Positions 1-7,111 are shown, counted from the stretch's first letter. The stretch is DNA of 13,629 nucleotides from Flavobacteriales bacterium (GCA_002737105.1 NSHO01000034.1:1-13629), one strand, 5' to 3'. The notes: a model not told the origin generated them from the letters alone. Made by a program: numbers and translations.

Positions 1-677
1 GCTAAAGCTGAATCAATTAAGAAGTATTCTTGTTCCCAACCTAAAGTTGGCGTTATTTTTTTAATGTTTTTATCGAAATATTTAGCCACTTCTGTACCCG
101 CAGCATCAATGGCGTTTAATGCTCTTAATAAAGGCGTTTTATTGTCTAAAGCTTCGCCAGTGTAGGATACAAATATTGTAGGAATACATAAAGTACTTCC
201 AAATATAAAAGCTGGAGATGTTGGATCCCAAGCAGTATAACCTCGAGCTTCAAATGTGTTTCTTATTCCTCCGTTTGGAAAAGAAGATGCATCTGGTTCT
301 TGTTGTACCAACTGACTTCCTCCAAATTTTTCAACAGGATCTGAACCATCCATAGACGTTTCAAAAAATGCATCATGTTTTTCAGCTGTTGTTCCTGTTA
401 ATGGTTGAAACCAGTGCGTATAATGCGTAACATTTTTTGATAAAGCCCATTCTTTCATTCCCATGGCTACGTAATCGGCAATTTTTCTATCAATTTTAGT
501 ACCTTGCTCTATGGCGTTTTTAACCGCTTTATAAGCATCTGGAGTTAAAAACTGACGCATAGATTTGTCGTTGAACACATTAGATGCAAAAATTTCTGAT
601 TTTCTTGCCGTTTCTTCAAAAGAAACTGGTTTTCTACTGGTAGCTTTATCTAAAGCTTGGAAACGAAGTGTAGCCAT
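1..677 (-). CDS. glnN: Type III glutamine synthetase, N-terminal part (cut by window edge)
   Basis: Translating the minus strand from the ATG at 677-675 gives 225 open codons plus two bases running off the left edge, so only the N-terminal third of a roughly 700-residue enzyme is present. The start MATLRFQAL, the block [11 protein letters not shown] (residues 85-95), the segments [13 protein letters not shown] and [11 protein letters not shown] (near 125-152), and GWEQEYFL (213-220) are typical of GSIII. The last block carries the metal-binding glutamates E215 and E217. The enzyme makes glutamine from glutamate, ammonia and ATP in the cytoplasm and forms a dodecamer, as known for the family. 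It diverges from the terC-type gene. Its upstream region holds a TAnnTTTG element and a GGGG-type palindrome that could mediate nitrogen control; this last point is inference. Confidence 0.95.
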   Translation of the reverse strand, partial: MATLRFQALDKATSRKPVSFEETARKSEIFASNVFNDKSMRQFLTPDAYKAVKNAIEQGTKIDRKIADYVAMGMKEWALSKNVTHYTHWFQPLTGTTAEKHDAFFETSMDGSDPVEKFGGSQLVQQEPDASSFPNGGIRNTFEARGYTAWDPTSPAFIFGSTLCIPTIFVSYTGEALDNKTPLLRALNAIDAAGTEVAKYFDKNIKKITPTLGWEQEYFLIDSAL

Positions 678-716
678 AAAGTTGGGTTTTAAAACTATTT
701 AATAAATTTTACCTTA

Positions 717-724
717 CAAAAATA
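717..724 (-). promoter_or_regulatory. Probable -7 promoter element of glnN
   Basis: On the minus strand this reads TATTTTTG, a full match to the Bacteroidota -7 consensus TAnnTTTG. It lies 39 bp upstream of the glnN ATG. No TTG is present at the usual 17-23 bp further upstream, so an activator may compensate for the missing -33 box. Confidence 0.55.
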
Positions 725-752
725 TAAAATATTTACAAATAAAAAAACTTAC

Positions 753-770
753 CCCCTAAAAATTTAGGGG
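753..770. promoter_or_regulatory. Palindrome CCCCTAAA-AA-TTTAGGGG, candidate operator
   Basis: The arms CCCCTAAA (753-760) and TTTAGGGG (763-770) are perfectly complementary around a two-base centre. With one unpaired C (752), the match extends outward as TACCCC/GGGGTA. The site lies between two divergent genes, so it cannot be a terminator for either. Its centre is about 50 bp upstream of the inferred glnN transcription start, a usual place for an activator site. A related single half-site, TTGAGGGGT, lies at 814-822. The binding protein is unknown. Confidence 0.5.
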
Positions 771-888
771 TACTTTAAAAATAATTTAATTTAATCATAA
801 AATAATTTGAAATTTGAGGGGTCAACCCAACGAAAAGACAAAAGAGTATTTTTAATCTAATGAAGCTTAAAAATTCTGAATTTTAATT

Positions 889-896
889 TATATTTG
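889..896 (+). promoter_or_regulatory. Probable -7 promoter element of the terC-type gene
   Basis: TATATTTG matches TAnnTTTG and ends 16 bp before the ATG at 913, implying a 5' leader of only about 10 nt. No good -33 TTG is seen at the expected spacing. Confidence 0.55.
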
Positions 897-912
897 CTAA
901 AAATCAATCATT

Positions 913-1872
913 ATGACAGTTTGGATTATTTTTCTAATCGCTATATCTATATTTTTAGCACTTGATTTAGGTGTTTTTAATAAAAACCCACATATTATTA
1001 GCAGTAAAGAAGCATCAAAATGGACCATTCTTTGGGTAACGCTTTCTTTTATATTTTCTGGAATAGTATATTTGCTTTATGCTGGAAATTATATCGCCAA
1101 TCCAACTGAATTAAAACCATCCCAAGCTTCGTTAAAATATATTACGGGTTATTTAATTGAACTTTCTTTAAGTGCTGACAATATATTTGTAATCGCTATT
1201 ATATTCTCATCATTCAAAATACCACAAAAATACCAGCACAGGGTATTATTTTGGGGAATTATTGGCGCCATTATATTTAGAGGATTAATGATATTTTTAG
1301 GCGTAGCACTTATAAATAGATTTGAATGGATTATATATGTGTTTGGTGCTTTCTTAATTTTTACTGCTATGAAAATGCTTTTTAGCAAAGAGGAAGAAGA
1401 ATTTGATCCAAAAGATTCTAAAATATATAAGTTTATTGGGAAAATATTTCCAGTCCATACCGAAATTGAAGGACAGAAATTTTTCATTAGAAAAGAAAAC
1501 ATCAATTATGTAACACCATTATTTATTGCGTTAATTGTAATTGAAGTCATGGATGTGATTTTTGCTTTAGATAGTGTTCCGGCAATTTTAGCCATTACTT
1601 CTGATCCGTTTTTGGTATTTAGTTCCAATATTTTTGCTATTTTAGGATTACGCTCGATGTATTTTTTCTTATCCAATATGATTGAAAAATTTAGTTACAT
1701 TGAATTTAGTTTAATTGCAATTTTATCTTTCGTTGGTGTAAAAATGTTATTGATTCATCATTTTCCAGAATATTTCCCAGAATGGTTATCGTTAGCATTT
1801 ATCGCATTATCCATAACTACTGGAGTTTTGGTTTCGTTACTAAAAAATAAAAATCAAACAAAAACAAACTAG
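913..1872 (+). CDS. TerC family integral membrane protein (Alx/TerC type)
   Basis: This 319-residue protein is mostly hydrophobic, with about seven to nine predicted membrane segments. It has the TerC hallmarks: an acidic residue in the first helix (ALDLG, D18), the block LSLSADNIFV (84-93) with D89 and N90, the segment VIEVMDVIFALDSVPA (209-224) with D214 and D220, and FAILGLRSMYF (241-251). A charged cytoplasmic loop (EEEEEFDPKDSK, around 159-170) splits the two halves. Family members include TerC of tellurite resistance clusters and Alx-like proteins linked to manganese export; the conserved membrane aspartates fit metal-ion handling. No other ter genes are nearby, so tellurite resistance is unlikely and metal-ion export is the better guess. 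The cobalamin adenosyltransferase follows after 16 bp, probably in the same transcript. Confidence 0.9.
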   Translation: MTVWIIFLIAISIFLALDLGVFNKNPHIISSKEASKWTILWVTLSFIFSGIVYLLYAGNYIANPTELKPSQASLKYITGYLIELSLSADNIFVIAIIFSSFKIPQKYQHRVLFWGIIGAIIFRGLMIFLGVALINRFEWIIYVFGAFLIFTAMKMLFSKEEEEFDPKDSKIYKFIGKIFPVHTEIEGQKFFIRKENINYVTPLFIALIVIEVMDVIFALDSVPAILAITSDPFLVFSSNIFAILGLRSMYFFLSNMIEKFSYIEFSLIAILSFVGVKMLLIHHFPEYFPEWLSLAFIALSITTGVLVSLLKNKNQTKTN

Positions 1873-1888
1873 TCTGAAAAAAAAATAA

Positions 1889-2458
1889 ATGAAAATATAT
1901 ACTAAAACAGGTGACACGGGCACCACTGCGCTTTTCGGAGGCACTAGAGTACCAAAAGACCATATCCGAATTGAAAGCTATGGAACAGTTGACGAATTAA
2001 ATTCTCATATCGGATTAATTCGTGATCAAGAATTCAATGCGCATTATAAAAACATTTTAATTGAAATTCAAGACAGGTTATTTACCGTTGGCGCTATATT
2101 AGCCACACCACCCGATAAAGAAGTATTAAAAAATGGTGAAAAACGCTTGCAAAATCTTGGCATCATAGAAAGCGACATTGAATTATTAGAATCAGAAATT
2201 GATGCTATGGAAGAAGCATTGCCTCCAATGACACATTTTGTTTTACCTGGCGGACATACAACTGTGTCATATTGTCATGTAGCACGTTGTGTTTGCAGAA
2301 GAGCTGAGCGTTTAGCAGTACATTTAAACCATAACGAACCTGTAGCAGAGATTGCGATTAAATATTTGAACCGACTTTCTGACTATTTATTTGTGTTGGC
2401 ACGAAAATTGTCTCATGATTTGAACGCTGATGAAGTGAAATGGATACCTAGGAAATAG
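1889..2458 (+). CDS. PduO-type ATP:cob(I)alamin adenosyltransferase
   Basis: This 189-residue protein matches the usual length of the single-domain PduO/MMAB family. Visible signatures are the N-terminal ATP-binding segment YTKTGDTGTTALFGG (4-18), RIESYGTVDELNS (27-39), the arginine-rich helix CRRAERL (136-142), and the C-terminal IKYLNRLSDYLFVLAR (157-172). The enzyme transfers the adenosyl group of ATP to reduced cobalamin, giving adenosylcobalamin, in the cytoplasm, probably as a trimer as in the family. No B12 biosynthesis or B12-dependent enzyme gene is in the window, so the role is likely cofactor repair or salvage. It starts 16 bp after the terC-type gene with no promoter between them, suggesting co-transcription. 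No cobalamin riboswitch fits in that gap. Confidence 0.93.
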   Translation: MKIYTKTGDTGTTALFGGTRVPKDHIRIESYGTVDELNSHIGLIRDQEFNAHYKNILIEIQDRLFTVGAILATPPDKEVLKNGEKRLQNLGIIESDIELLESEIDAMEEALPPMTHFVLPGGHTTVSYCHVARCVCRRAERLAVHLNHNEPVAEIAIKYLNRLSDYLFVLARKLSHDLNADEVKWIPRK

Positions 2459-2468
2459 TATTCATTAC

Positions 2469-2531
2469 TCAGTACTAAGTGTTCAGTCAATATAAAAATC
2501 TGTTCATTAAAAACTGAAAACTGACCACTGA
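2469..2531. repeat. Imperfect 19-bp inverted repeat in the 2459-2628 intergenic region
   Basis: The left arm TCAGTACTAAGTGTTCAGT (2469-2487) pairs at 15 of 19 positions with the right arm ACTGAAAACTGACCACTGA (2513-2531), around a 25-nt loop. It starts 11 bp after the adenosyltransferase stop. It may act as a transcript 3' end structure, although no T tract follows directly. It may also be a dispersed intergenic repeat. The ACTGA/TCAGT words recur inside each arm. Confidence 0.5.
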
Positions 2532-2574
2532 AATTAAGTTCTTAAAATTTATTAAAAAAAAAACTTAAAAAAAC

Positions 2575-2604
2575 TTGTCTTTTTGAGTAATAAATTTATT
2601 TTTG
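2575..2604 (+). promoter_or_regulatory. Promoter of the DUF2795 gene
   Basis: TTG (2575-2577), a 19-bp spacer and TATTTTTG (2597-2604) fit the Flavobacterium consensus TTG-N17-23-TAnnTTTG fully. This is the best promoter match in the window. It ends 24 bp before the ATG at 2629. Confidence 0.75.
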
Positions 2605-2628
2605 CATTAAACTAAAAATCTAAATAAG

Positions 2629-2850
2629 ATGTATTGGACGTTAGAATTAGCATCATATTTAAGTGATGCGCCATGGCCTGCAACAAAAGACGAATTAATT
2701 GACTACGCCATCAGAGCTGGAGCACCTTTAGAAGTGGTAGAAAACTTACAATCTATTGAAGATGAAGGTGAAATTTATGAGTCAATGGAAGAAATATGGC
2801 CAGATTATCCTACAGATGAAGACTATCTTTGGAACGAGGATGAATATTAA
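2629..2850 (+). CDS. Small acidic DUF2795 family protein
   Basis: This 73-residue protein matches the small DUF2795 family of flavobacteria, recognised from MYWTLELASYLSDAPWP at the start and a central helical part. The C-terminal half is strongly acidic (DEGEIYESMEEIWPDYPTDE). Overall I count 21 Asp/Glu against one Lys and one Arg. There is no signal peptide or membrane segment, so it is probably cytoplasmic. The function is unknown. It has its own consensus promoter and is closed by a strong hairpin terminator, so it is a single-gene transcript and probably well expressed. The start at 2629 is supported by the promoter position. An interaction with nucleic-acid-binding or basic proteins is possible, but nothing in the sequence shows it. 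Confidence 0.85.
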   Translation: MYWTLELASYLSDAPWPATKDELIDYAIRAGAPLEVVENLQSIEDEGEIYESMEEIWPDYPTDEDYLWNEDEY

Positions 2851-2859
2851 AAAATAAAT

Positions 2860-2901
2860 AACCAAATAAAAAGTCTCTTCGGTGAGGCTTTTTTTTTGGT
2901 T
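2860..2901 (+). terminator. Intrinsic terminator after the DUF2795 gene
   Basis: The stem AAAAAGTCTC (2868-2877) pairs with GAGGCTTTTT (2884-2893), with one T-G wobble, around the loop TTCGGT. A T run covers 2889-2897. Outer arms AACCAAA (2860-2866) and TTTGGTT (2895-2901) extend the stem. It separates the DUF2795 transcript from secA. Confidence 0.85.
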
Positions 2902-2908
2902 ATCTTTA
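2901..2908 (+). promoter_or_regulatory. Possible -7 element of secA
   Basis: TATCTTTA matches TAnnTTTG at all positions but the last. It lies 48 bp before the secA ATG and overlaps the base of the upstream terminator. If it is used, transcription would start near 2914. No clear -33 TTG is seen. Confidence 0.35.
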
Positions 2909-2955
2909 CAAATGAATAAAACCGTAAGGTTAAATTATTATATAAAAATTAGATT

Positions 2956-5900
2956 ATGAGTATTGTAAATTCGATATTAAAAATATTTGTAGGTGATAAA
3001 TCTGCTAACGACATCAAGGCCATTCAACCTATCGTAAATAAGATTAATTCTTTTCAGGAAACATTAAAATCTATTTCACACGATGAATTAAGATCAAAAA
3101 CAGCTTTTTTCAAAGACAAAATTAAACAAGCTCGTGCTGAAAAAGACACCAAAATTGAAGCTCTAAAAACGGAAGCAGAAAACACAATAGACGTTGATGC
3201 CCGAGAAAATATTTATGCTGAAATTGACAAATTAGAAAATGAAGCGTATGAAATTTCTGAAAAAACTTTAAATGAAATTTTACCAGAAGCATTTGCAGTA
3301 TTAAGAGAAACCGCTCGTCGTTTTAAAGAAAACACATCAATTACAGTTACTGCAACTGCAAAAGATAGAGAACTTTCTGCAAACAAGCCTTATATTACAG
3401 TTGTTGGTGAAGAAGTAAATTGGGCCAACTCTTGGGACGCCGCAGGAAAACCAATTACTTGGGACATGATTCATTATGATGTACAATTAATGGGTGGAAT
3501 TGTATTGCATCAAGGGAAAATTGCCGAAATGCAAACAGGAGAAGGAAAAACTTTGGTTGCAACGCTTGCACTTTATTTAAATGCACTTACTGGAAATGGT
3601 GTGCATTTAGTAACCGTAAATGACTATTTAGCCAAACGTGATAGCACTTGGAAAGCACCTTTATTCGAATTTCATGGATTAACTGTAGATTGTATCGACA
3701 ATCACCAACCCAATACTGAAGCCAGAAGAAAAGCGTATAATGCCGATGTTACTTATGGTACAAATAACGAATTTGGTTTCGATTATTTGCGTGATAATAT
3801 GGCCAACTCTCCTGAAGATTTAGTACAAAGAAAACACAATTATGCCATTGTAGATGAGGTCGATTCTGTTTTGGTAGATGATGCAAGAACGCCATTAATC
3901 ATTTCTGGACCAGTTGAAGATGGTGAAAGACACGAATTCTTAGAATTAAAACCAAAAGTTGATAACCTATTCAATTTACAAAAACGAATTGCTACTGATT
4001 GTTTAACTGAAGCAAAACGTTTATTAAAAGAAGCAAATGTTAAAGATGGTGGTTTTCAATTATTAAGAACGTACCGTGCTTATCCAAAAAATAAAGCATT
4101 AATTAAGTTTTTATCTGAAGAGGGAATCAAACAAATTCTTCAAAAAACAGAAAATGCACACATGCAAGATAATAACAAAGATATGCCAAAAGTAGATGAG
4201 GCGTTATACTTTGTTATCGAAGAAAAAAATAATCAAGTAGAATTAACAGATAATGGAATCAAATTTTTATCTCAAGATACAGATGAAAATTTCTTCGTAT
4301 TACCAGATATTTCTACTGGAATTTCAGCCATTGAAAAACAAAATTTAGATAAAGATGCAGAAGCAGAATTAAAAGAAGATTTATACAGAGAGTTTACTGT
4401 GAAATCAGAAAGGATTCACACGCTAACGCAATTATTAAAAGCTTATGCTGTTTTTGAAAAAGATACAGAATATGTGATAATGGACAACAAAGTAATGATT
4501 GTTGATGAATCAACTGGTCGTATTATGGATGGCCGTCGTTATTCTGATGGATTACACCAAGCTATTGAAGCAAAAGAAAACGTAAAAATCGAAGCAGCCA
4601 CTCAAACTTTTGCTACTGTTACTTTACAAAATTATTTCCGAATGTATAGCAAATTAGCGGGTATGACGGGAACAGCTATCACAGAAGAAGGCGAATTCAA
4701 TGAAATTTATAAATTAGATGTAGTTGAAATTCCTACTAACAGAAAAATGTCTCGTGATGACAGAGAAGATTTAATTTACCGTTCGGTACGAGAAAAATTT
4801 AATGCAGTTATTGAAGATGTTGTGGAACTTTCTAATGCTGGAAGACCAGTATTAATTGGAACCACATCAGTAGAAATTTCAGAATTATTAAGTAGAATGC
4901 TAAAAATGCGTGGCATCAATCATAATGTATTGAATGCAAAAATGCATAAAAGTGAAGCTGAAATTGTAGCAGAAGCAGGAAAATCAGGTGTGGTAACTAT
5001 CGCTACAAACATGGCAGGTCGTGGAACAGATATTAAATTGTCACCAGAAGTTAAAGCAGCTGGCGGATTAGCCATTATAGGAACAGAACGACATGATTCG
5101 CGTCGTGTAGACCGACAATTACGAGGTCGTGCGGGTCGTCAAGGTGATGTGGGAAGTTCGCAGTTTTATGTTTCTTTGGAAGATAATTTAATGCGTTTGT
5201 TTGGATCGGATAGAGTCGCCAAAGTAATGGACAGAATGGGACTAAAAGAAGGTGAAGTTATTCAGCATTCTATGATGACAAAATCTATCGAACGGGCTCA
5301 GAAAAAAGTAGAAGAAAATAATTTTGGAACTCGTAAACGTTTATTAGAATACGATGATGTTATGAATTCACAACGTGAAGTGGTGTACAAACGTCGCCGT
5401 CATGCCTTACAAGGTGAGCGTTTAAAAGTAGATATTGTAAACATGATTTATGATACTTGCGAAGTTGTAGTAGAAAATAATAAAATTGTAAATGATTTTA
5501 AAAATTTCGAATTTCAATTAATACGAACGTTTTCTATTACTGCTCCAGTTACAGAAGCTGAATTTGCAAAGTTAAACATACAACAAATCGTTGCTAAAAC
5601 ATATAAAGCCGCTTACGCTTATTACGATGAAAAAGTAGTTCGTGATGCCAAAGAAGCGTATCCAATTATTAAAGATGTTTATGAAAACAATAATGGTCAA
5701 TTTGAAAGAATTGTAGTGCCGTTTTCAGATGGTATAAAGACTTTAAATGTGGTTACAAACTTAACTAAATCATACGAATCACAAGGAAAATCGTTAATTA
5801 CAGATTTCGAAAAAAATATCACTTTGGCAATTGTAGATGAATCTTGGAAAAAGCATTTACGTAAAATGGATGAAATGAAACAATCGGTTCAATTAGCGGT

Positions 5901-6312
5901 GCACGAACAAAAAGATCCTTTGTTAATTTATAAATTTGAAGCTTTTAAATTATTTAAAGCGATGATTGAGCAAGTGAATAAAGATGTGATTTCATTTTTA
6001 TTTAAAGGAGAATTGCCTTCACAAAACGCTAACAATATTCAGGAAGCCAAACAAGTTACTAAAAAATCAAATTATACCGAATCAAAAGACACTTTGGATT
6101 CAGATGATTTAGCTGAAGCGAATAAACAAGCCGGAAACCAAGCGCAACAACGCCCACCAGTAACAGAAACTATTGTTCGCGACCAACCAAAAATTAATAG
6201 AAATGATAACGTAACAATTAAAAACGTTATGAGTGGAAAAAGTGACACTATGAAATACAAAAAAGCTGAACCTTTATTAGCTTCTGGTGAATATGTTTTA
6301 GTCAACGAATAA
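2956..6312 (+). CDS. secA: Preprotein translocase motor ATPase SecA
   Basis: SecA drives unfolded preproteins through SecYEG by ATP hydrolysis. The protein has 1118 residues, about 200-280 longer than SecA of E. coli or B. subtilis. Visible in order: Walker A GEGKT (195-199); TNNEFGFDYLRDNM; Walker B DEVDS (300-304) with RTPLIISGP (311-319); a long lysine-rich helical insertion in the preprotein cross-linking region, roughly 325-430; GMTGTA (569-574); TNMAGRGTD (684-692); and the arginine-finger motif QLRGRAGRQGD (721-731). The two-helix-finger segment QLAVHEQKDP (979-988) has H983 where E. coli SecA has tyrosine. The tail ends KKAEPLLASGEYVLVNE and lacks the cysteine-rich zinc motif that binds SecB. 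A segment of about 50 residues precedes Walker A that is absent from the shorter homologues. Insertions and tail fit Bacteroidota SecA. It converges on a pyrophosphohydrolase gene. Confidence 0.98.
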   Translation: MSIVNSILKIFVGDKSANDIKAIQPIVNKINSFQETLKSISHDELRSKTAFFKDKIKQARAEKDTKIEALKTEAENTIDVDARENIYAEIDKLENEAYEISEKTLNEILPEAFAVLRETARRFKENTSITVTATAKDRELSANKPYITVVGEEVNWANSWDAAGKPITWDMIHYDVQLMGGIVLHQGKIAEMQTGEGKTLVATLALYLNALTGNGVHLVTVNDYLAKRDSTWKAPLFEFHGLTVDCIDNHQPNTEARRKAYNADVTYGTNNEFGFDYLRDNMANSPEDLVQRKHNYAIVDEVDSVLVDDARTPLIISGPVEDGERHEFLELKPKVDNLFNLQKRIATDCLTEAKRLLKEANVKDGGFQLLRTYRAYPKNKALIKFLSEEGIKQILQKTENAHMQDNNKDMPKVDEALYFVIEEKNNQVELTDNGIKFLSQDTDENFFVLPDISTGISAIEKQNLDKDAEAELKEDLYREFTVKSERIHTLTQLLKAYAVFEKDTEYVIMDNKVMIVDESTGRIMDGRRYSDGLHQAIEAKENVKIEAATQTFATVTLQNYFRMYSKLAGMTGTAITEEGEFNEIYKLDVVEIPTNRKMSRDDREDLIYRSVREKFNAVIEDVVELSNAGRPVLIGTTSVEISELLSRMLKMRGINHNVLNAKMHKSEAEIVAEAGKSGVVTIATNMAGRGTDIKLSPEVKAAGGLAIIGTERHDSRRVDRQLRGRAGRQGDVGSSQFYVSLEDNLMRLFGSDRVAKVMDRMGLKEGEVIQHSMMTKSIERAQKKVEENNFGTRKRLLEYDDVMNSQREVVYKRRRHALQGERLKVDIVNMIYDTCEVVVENNKIVNDFKNFEFQLIRTFSITAPVTEAEFAKLNIQQIVAKTYKAAYAYYDEKVVRDAKEAYPIIKDVYENNNGQFERIVVPFSDGIKTLNVVTNLTKSYESQGKSLITDFEKNITLAIVDESWKKHLRKMDEMKQSVQLAVHEQKDPLLIYKFEAFKLFKAMIEQVNKDVISFLFKGELPSQNANNIQEAKQVTKKSNYTESKDTLDSDDLAEANKQAGNQAQQRPPVTETIVRDQPKINRNDNVTIKNVMSGKSDTMKYKKAEPLLASGEYVLVNE

Positions 6313-6329
6313 TAATTATTTGTAAGTAT

Positions 6330-6363
6330 AAAAAAAATCCTTAATTGCTTAAGGATTTTTTTT
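6330..6363. terminator. Bidirectional terminator between secA and the pyrophosphohydrolase gene
   Basis: The perfect stem TCCTTAA (6338-6344) / TTAAGGA (6349-6355) has a TTGC loop, with A8 (6330-6337) on the left and T8 (6356-6363) on the right. It gives a U tract in both directions and so serves both convergent genes. Confidence 0.9.
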
Positions 6364-6381
6364 GTCAAGTTTTTTAGATAA

Positions 6382-6765
6382 TTACTTTAAAATAGCTTCA
6401 AAATCTGGTTTAAAGTAATTTGGACCTTTCATTACTTTTCCATCTTCACGGTAAATGGGCTTTCCGTCTGCTCCCAATTTACTCATATTACTGCGCTGAA
6501 TTTCATCAAAAACAGCTTCAATTTTATGTTGTAAACCATGTTCTAATATAGTTCCGCATAAAATGTATAACATATCGCCAAGTGCATCTGCGATTTCAAC
6601 TATATCATTATTTTGAACCGCTTCTAAATATTCCTCATTTTCTTCCTTCATTAAATCAAAACGAAGGTTGTTTTTTTGTGTGCCTAAATCGGCTTTCATG
6701 TTTTCGCTTATTCCTAAACCATAAGTGGTATGGAATAATTTTACGGCTTCTAATTGTTTTTGCAT
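6382..6765 (-). CDS. MazG/HisE-like nucleoside triphosphate pyrophosphohydrolase
   Basis: This 127-residue all-alpha NTP-PPase family protein has the metal-binding pattern ExxE followed by ExxD: acidic residues at 41, 42, 44 and 45 (MKEENEEYLEA) and then EIADALGDMLYIL (57-69) with E57, D60 and D64. SNMSKLG (92-98) and a C-terminal GPNYFKPDF segment are also family-like. It probably hydrolyses a (d)NTP or a related nucleotide to the monophosphate and pyrophosphate. The substrate cannot be read from sequence; a house-cleaning role or a phosphoribosyl-ATP-like activity are the alternatives, and no his genes are nearby. The open frame extends 24 codons upstream to 6837, but I chose the ATG at 6765 because the likely -7 element lies inside that extension and family similarity begins at MQKQLEAV. 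Confidence 0.85.
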   Translation of the reverse strand: MQKQLEAVKLFHTTYGLGISENMKADLGTQKNNLRFDLMKEENEEYLEAVQNNDIVEIADALGDMLYILCGTILEHGLQHKIEAVFDEIQRSNMSKLGADGKPIYREDGKVMKGPNYFKPDFEAILK

Positions 6766-6803
6766 AGTGTAATTTTTAACATTATTTGAAATTCGATAAT
6801 TTG

Positions 6804-6811
6804 TAAACCTA
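6804..6811 (-). promoter_or_regulatory. Possible -7 element of the pyrophosphohydrolase gene
   Basis: On the minus strand TAGGTTTA matches TAnnTTTG except at the last base, 38 bp upstream of the chosen ATG. There is no -33 box at the usual spacing. Confidence 0.3.
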
Positions 6812-6865
6812 TTTATTTTGAAAAATTTTAATACCATAAAATTATATTTTAAAACTTGTTATACT

Positions 6866-6873
6866 TAAATTTG
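6866..6873 (+). promoter_or_regulatory. Probable -7 element of the 62-residue membrane protein gene
   Basis: TAAATTTG is a full TAnnTTTG match, 17 bp before the ATG at 6891. Confidence 0.5.
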
Positions 6874-6890
6874 TTAAAAAATTTATCAAC

Positions 6891-7079
6891 ATGTTTTCAA
6901 AAGGACAAACTGTATTCGCTATTTTATTTGCCATTTCTTTTATCATCATTATCGTTTTTATGTATTTAAAGGATAAAAGCATTCATAAACAGCAGTATAA
7001 AGGTGTAAAATGGATTTTATTAGGTTTTTTACTTTTTATTTTATTCTTATTTTTAATAAAGGGTTACATAAAAGAATAA
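6891..7079 (+). CDS. Small two-helix membrane protein, function unknown
   Basis: This 62-residue protein has two strongly hydrophobic segments, about residues 7-25 (VFAILFAISFIIIIVFMYL) and 41-57 (WILLGFLLFILFLFLI). They are separated by a basic, polar loop (KDKSIHKQQYKGVK), and the end is KGYIKE. The basic loop predicts a cytoplasmic loop with both ends outside, by the positive-inside rule. I do not recognise a named family; similar short proteins occur in flavobacteria. A consensus -7 element just upstream supports it as a real gene. The next gene on the same strand starts 32 bp later but has its own -7 element. Confidence 0.7.
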   Translation: MFSKGQTVFAILFAISFIIIIVFMYLKDKSIHKQQYKGVKWILLGFLLFILFLFLIKGYIKE

Positions 7080-7084
7080 TTTAT

Positions 7085-7092
7085 TACATTTG
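7085..7092 (+). promoter_or_regulatory. Probable -7 element of the SRPBCC/GyrI-like gene
   Basis: TACATTTG is a full TAnnTTTG match, 19 bp upstream of the ATG at 7112. It lies in the short gap after the 62-residue gene and supports the start at 7112 over an in-frame ATG at 7010. Confidence 0.55.
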
Positions 7093-7111
7093 GTTTTTAT
7101 CCCCAAAAAAA

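Noticed and set aside
1149..1505. 118-codon open frame on the minus strand within the terC-type gene
   Set aside because: It overlaps conserved TerC motifs on the other strand and has no promoter element or recognisable protein features.
913..1872. Tellurite resistance cluster
   Set aside because: Only the TerC-like gene is present; no terZABDEF or other stress-resistance genes are nearby.
1873..1888. Cobalamin riboswitch before the adenosyltransferase
   Set aside because: The gap is only 16 bp, too short for the aptamer.
6072..6368. 98-codon open frame on the minus strand at the secA 3' end
   Set aside because: It lies almost wholly antisense to the conserved secA tail, begins inside the terminator, and its translation shows no family features.
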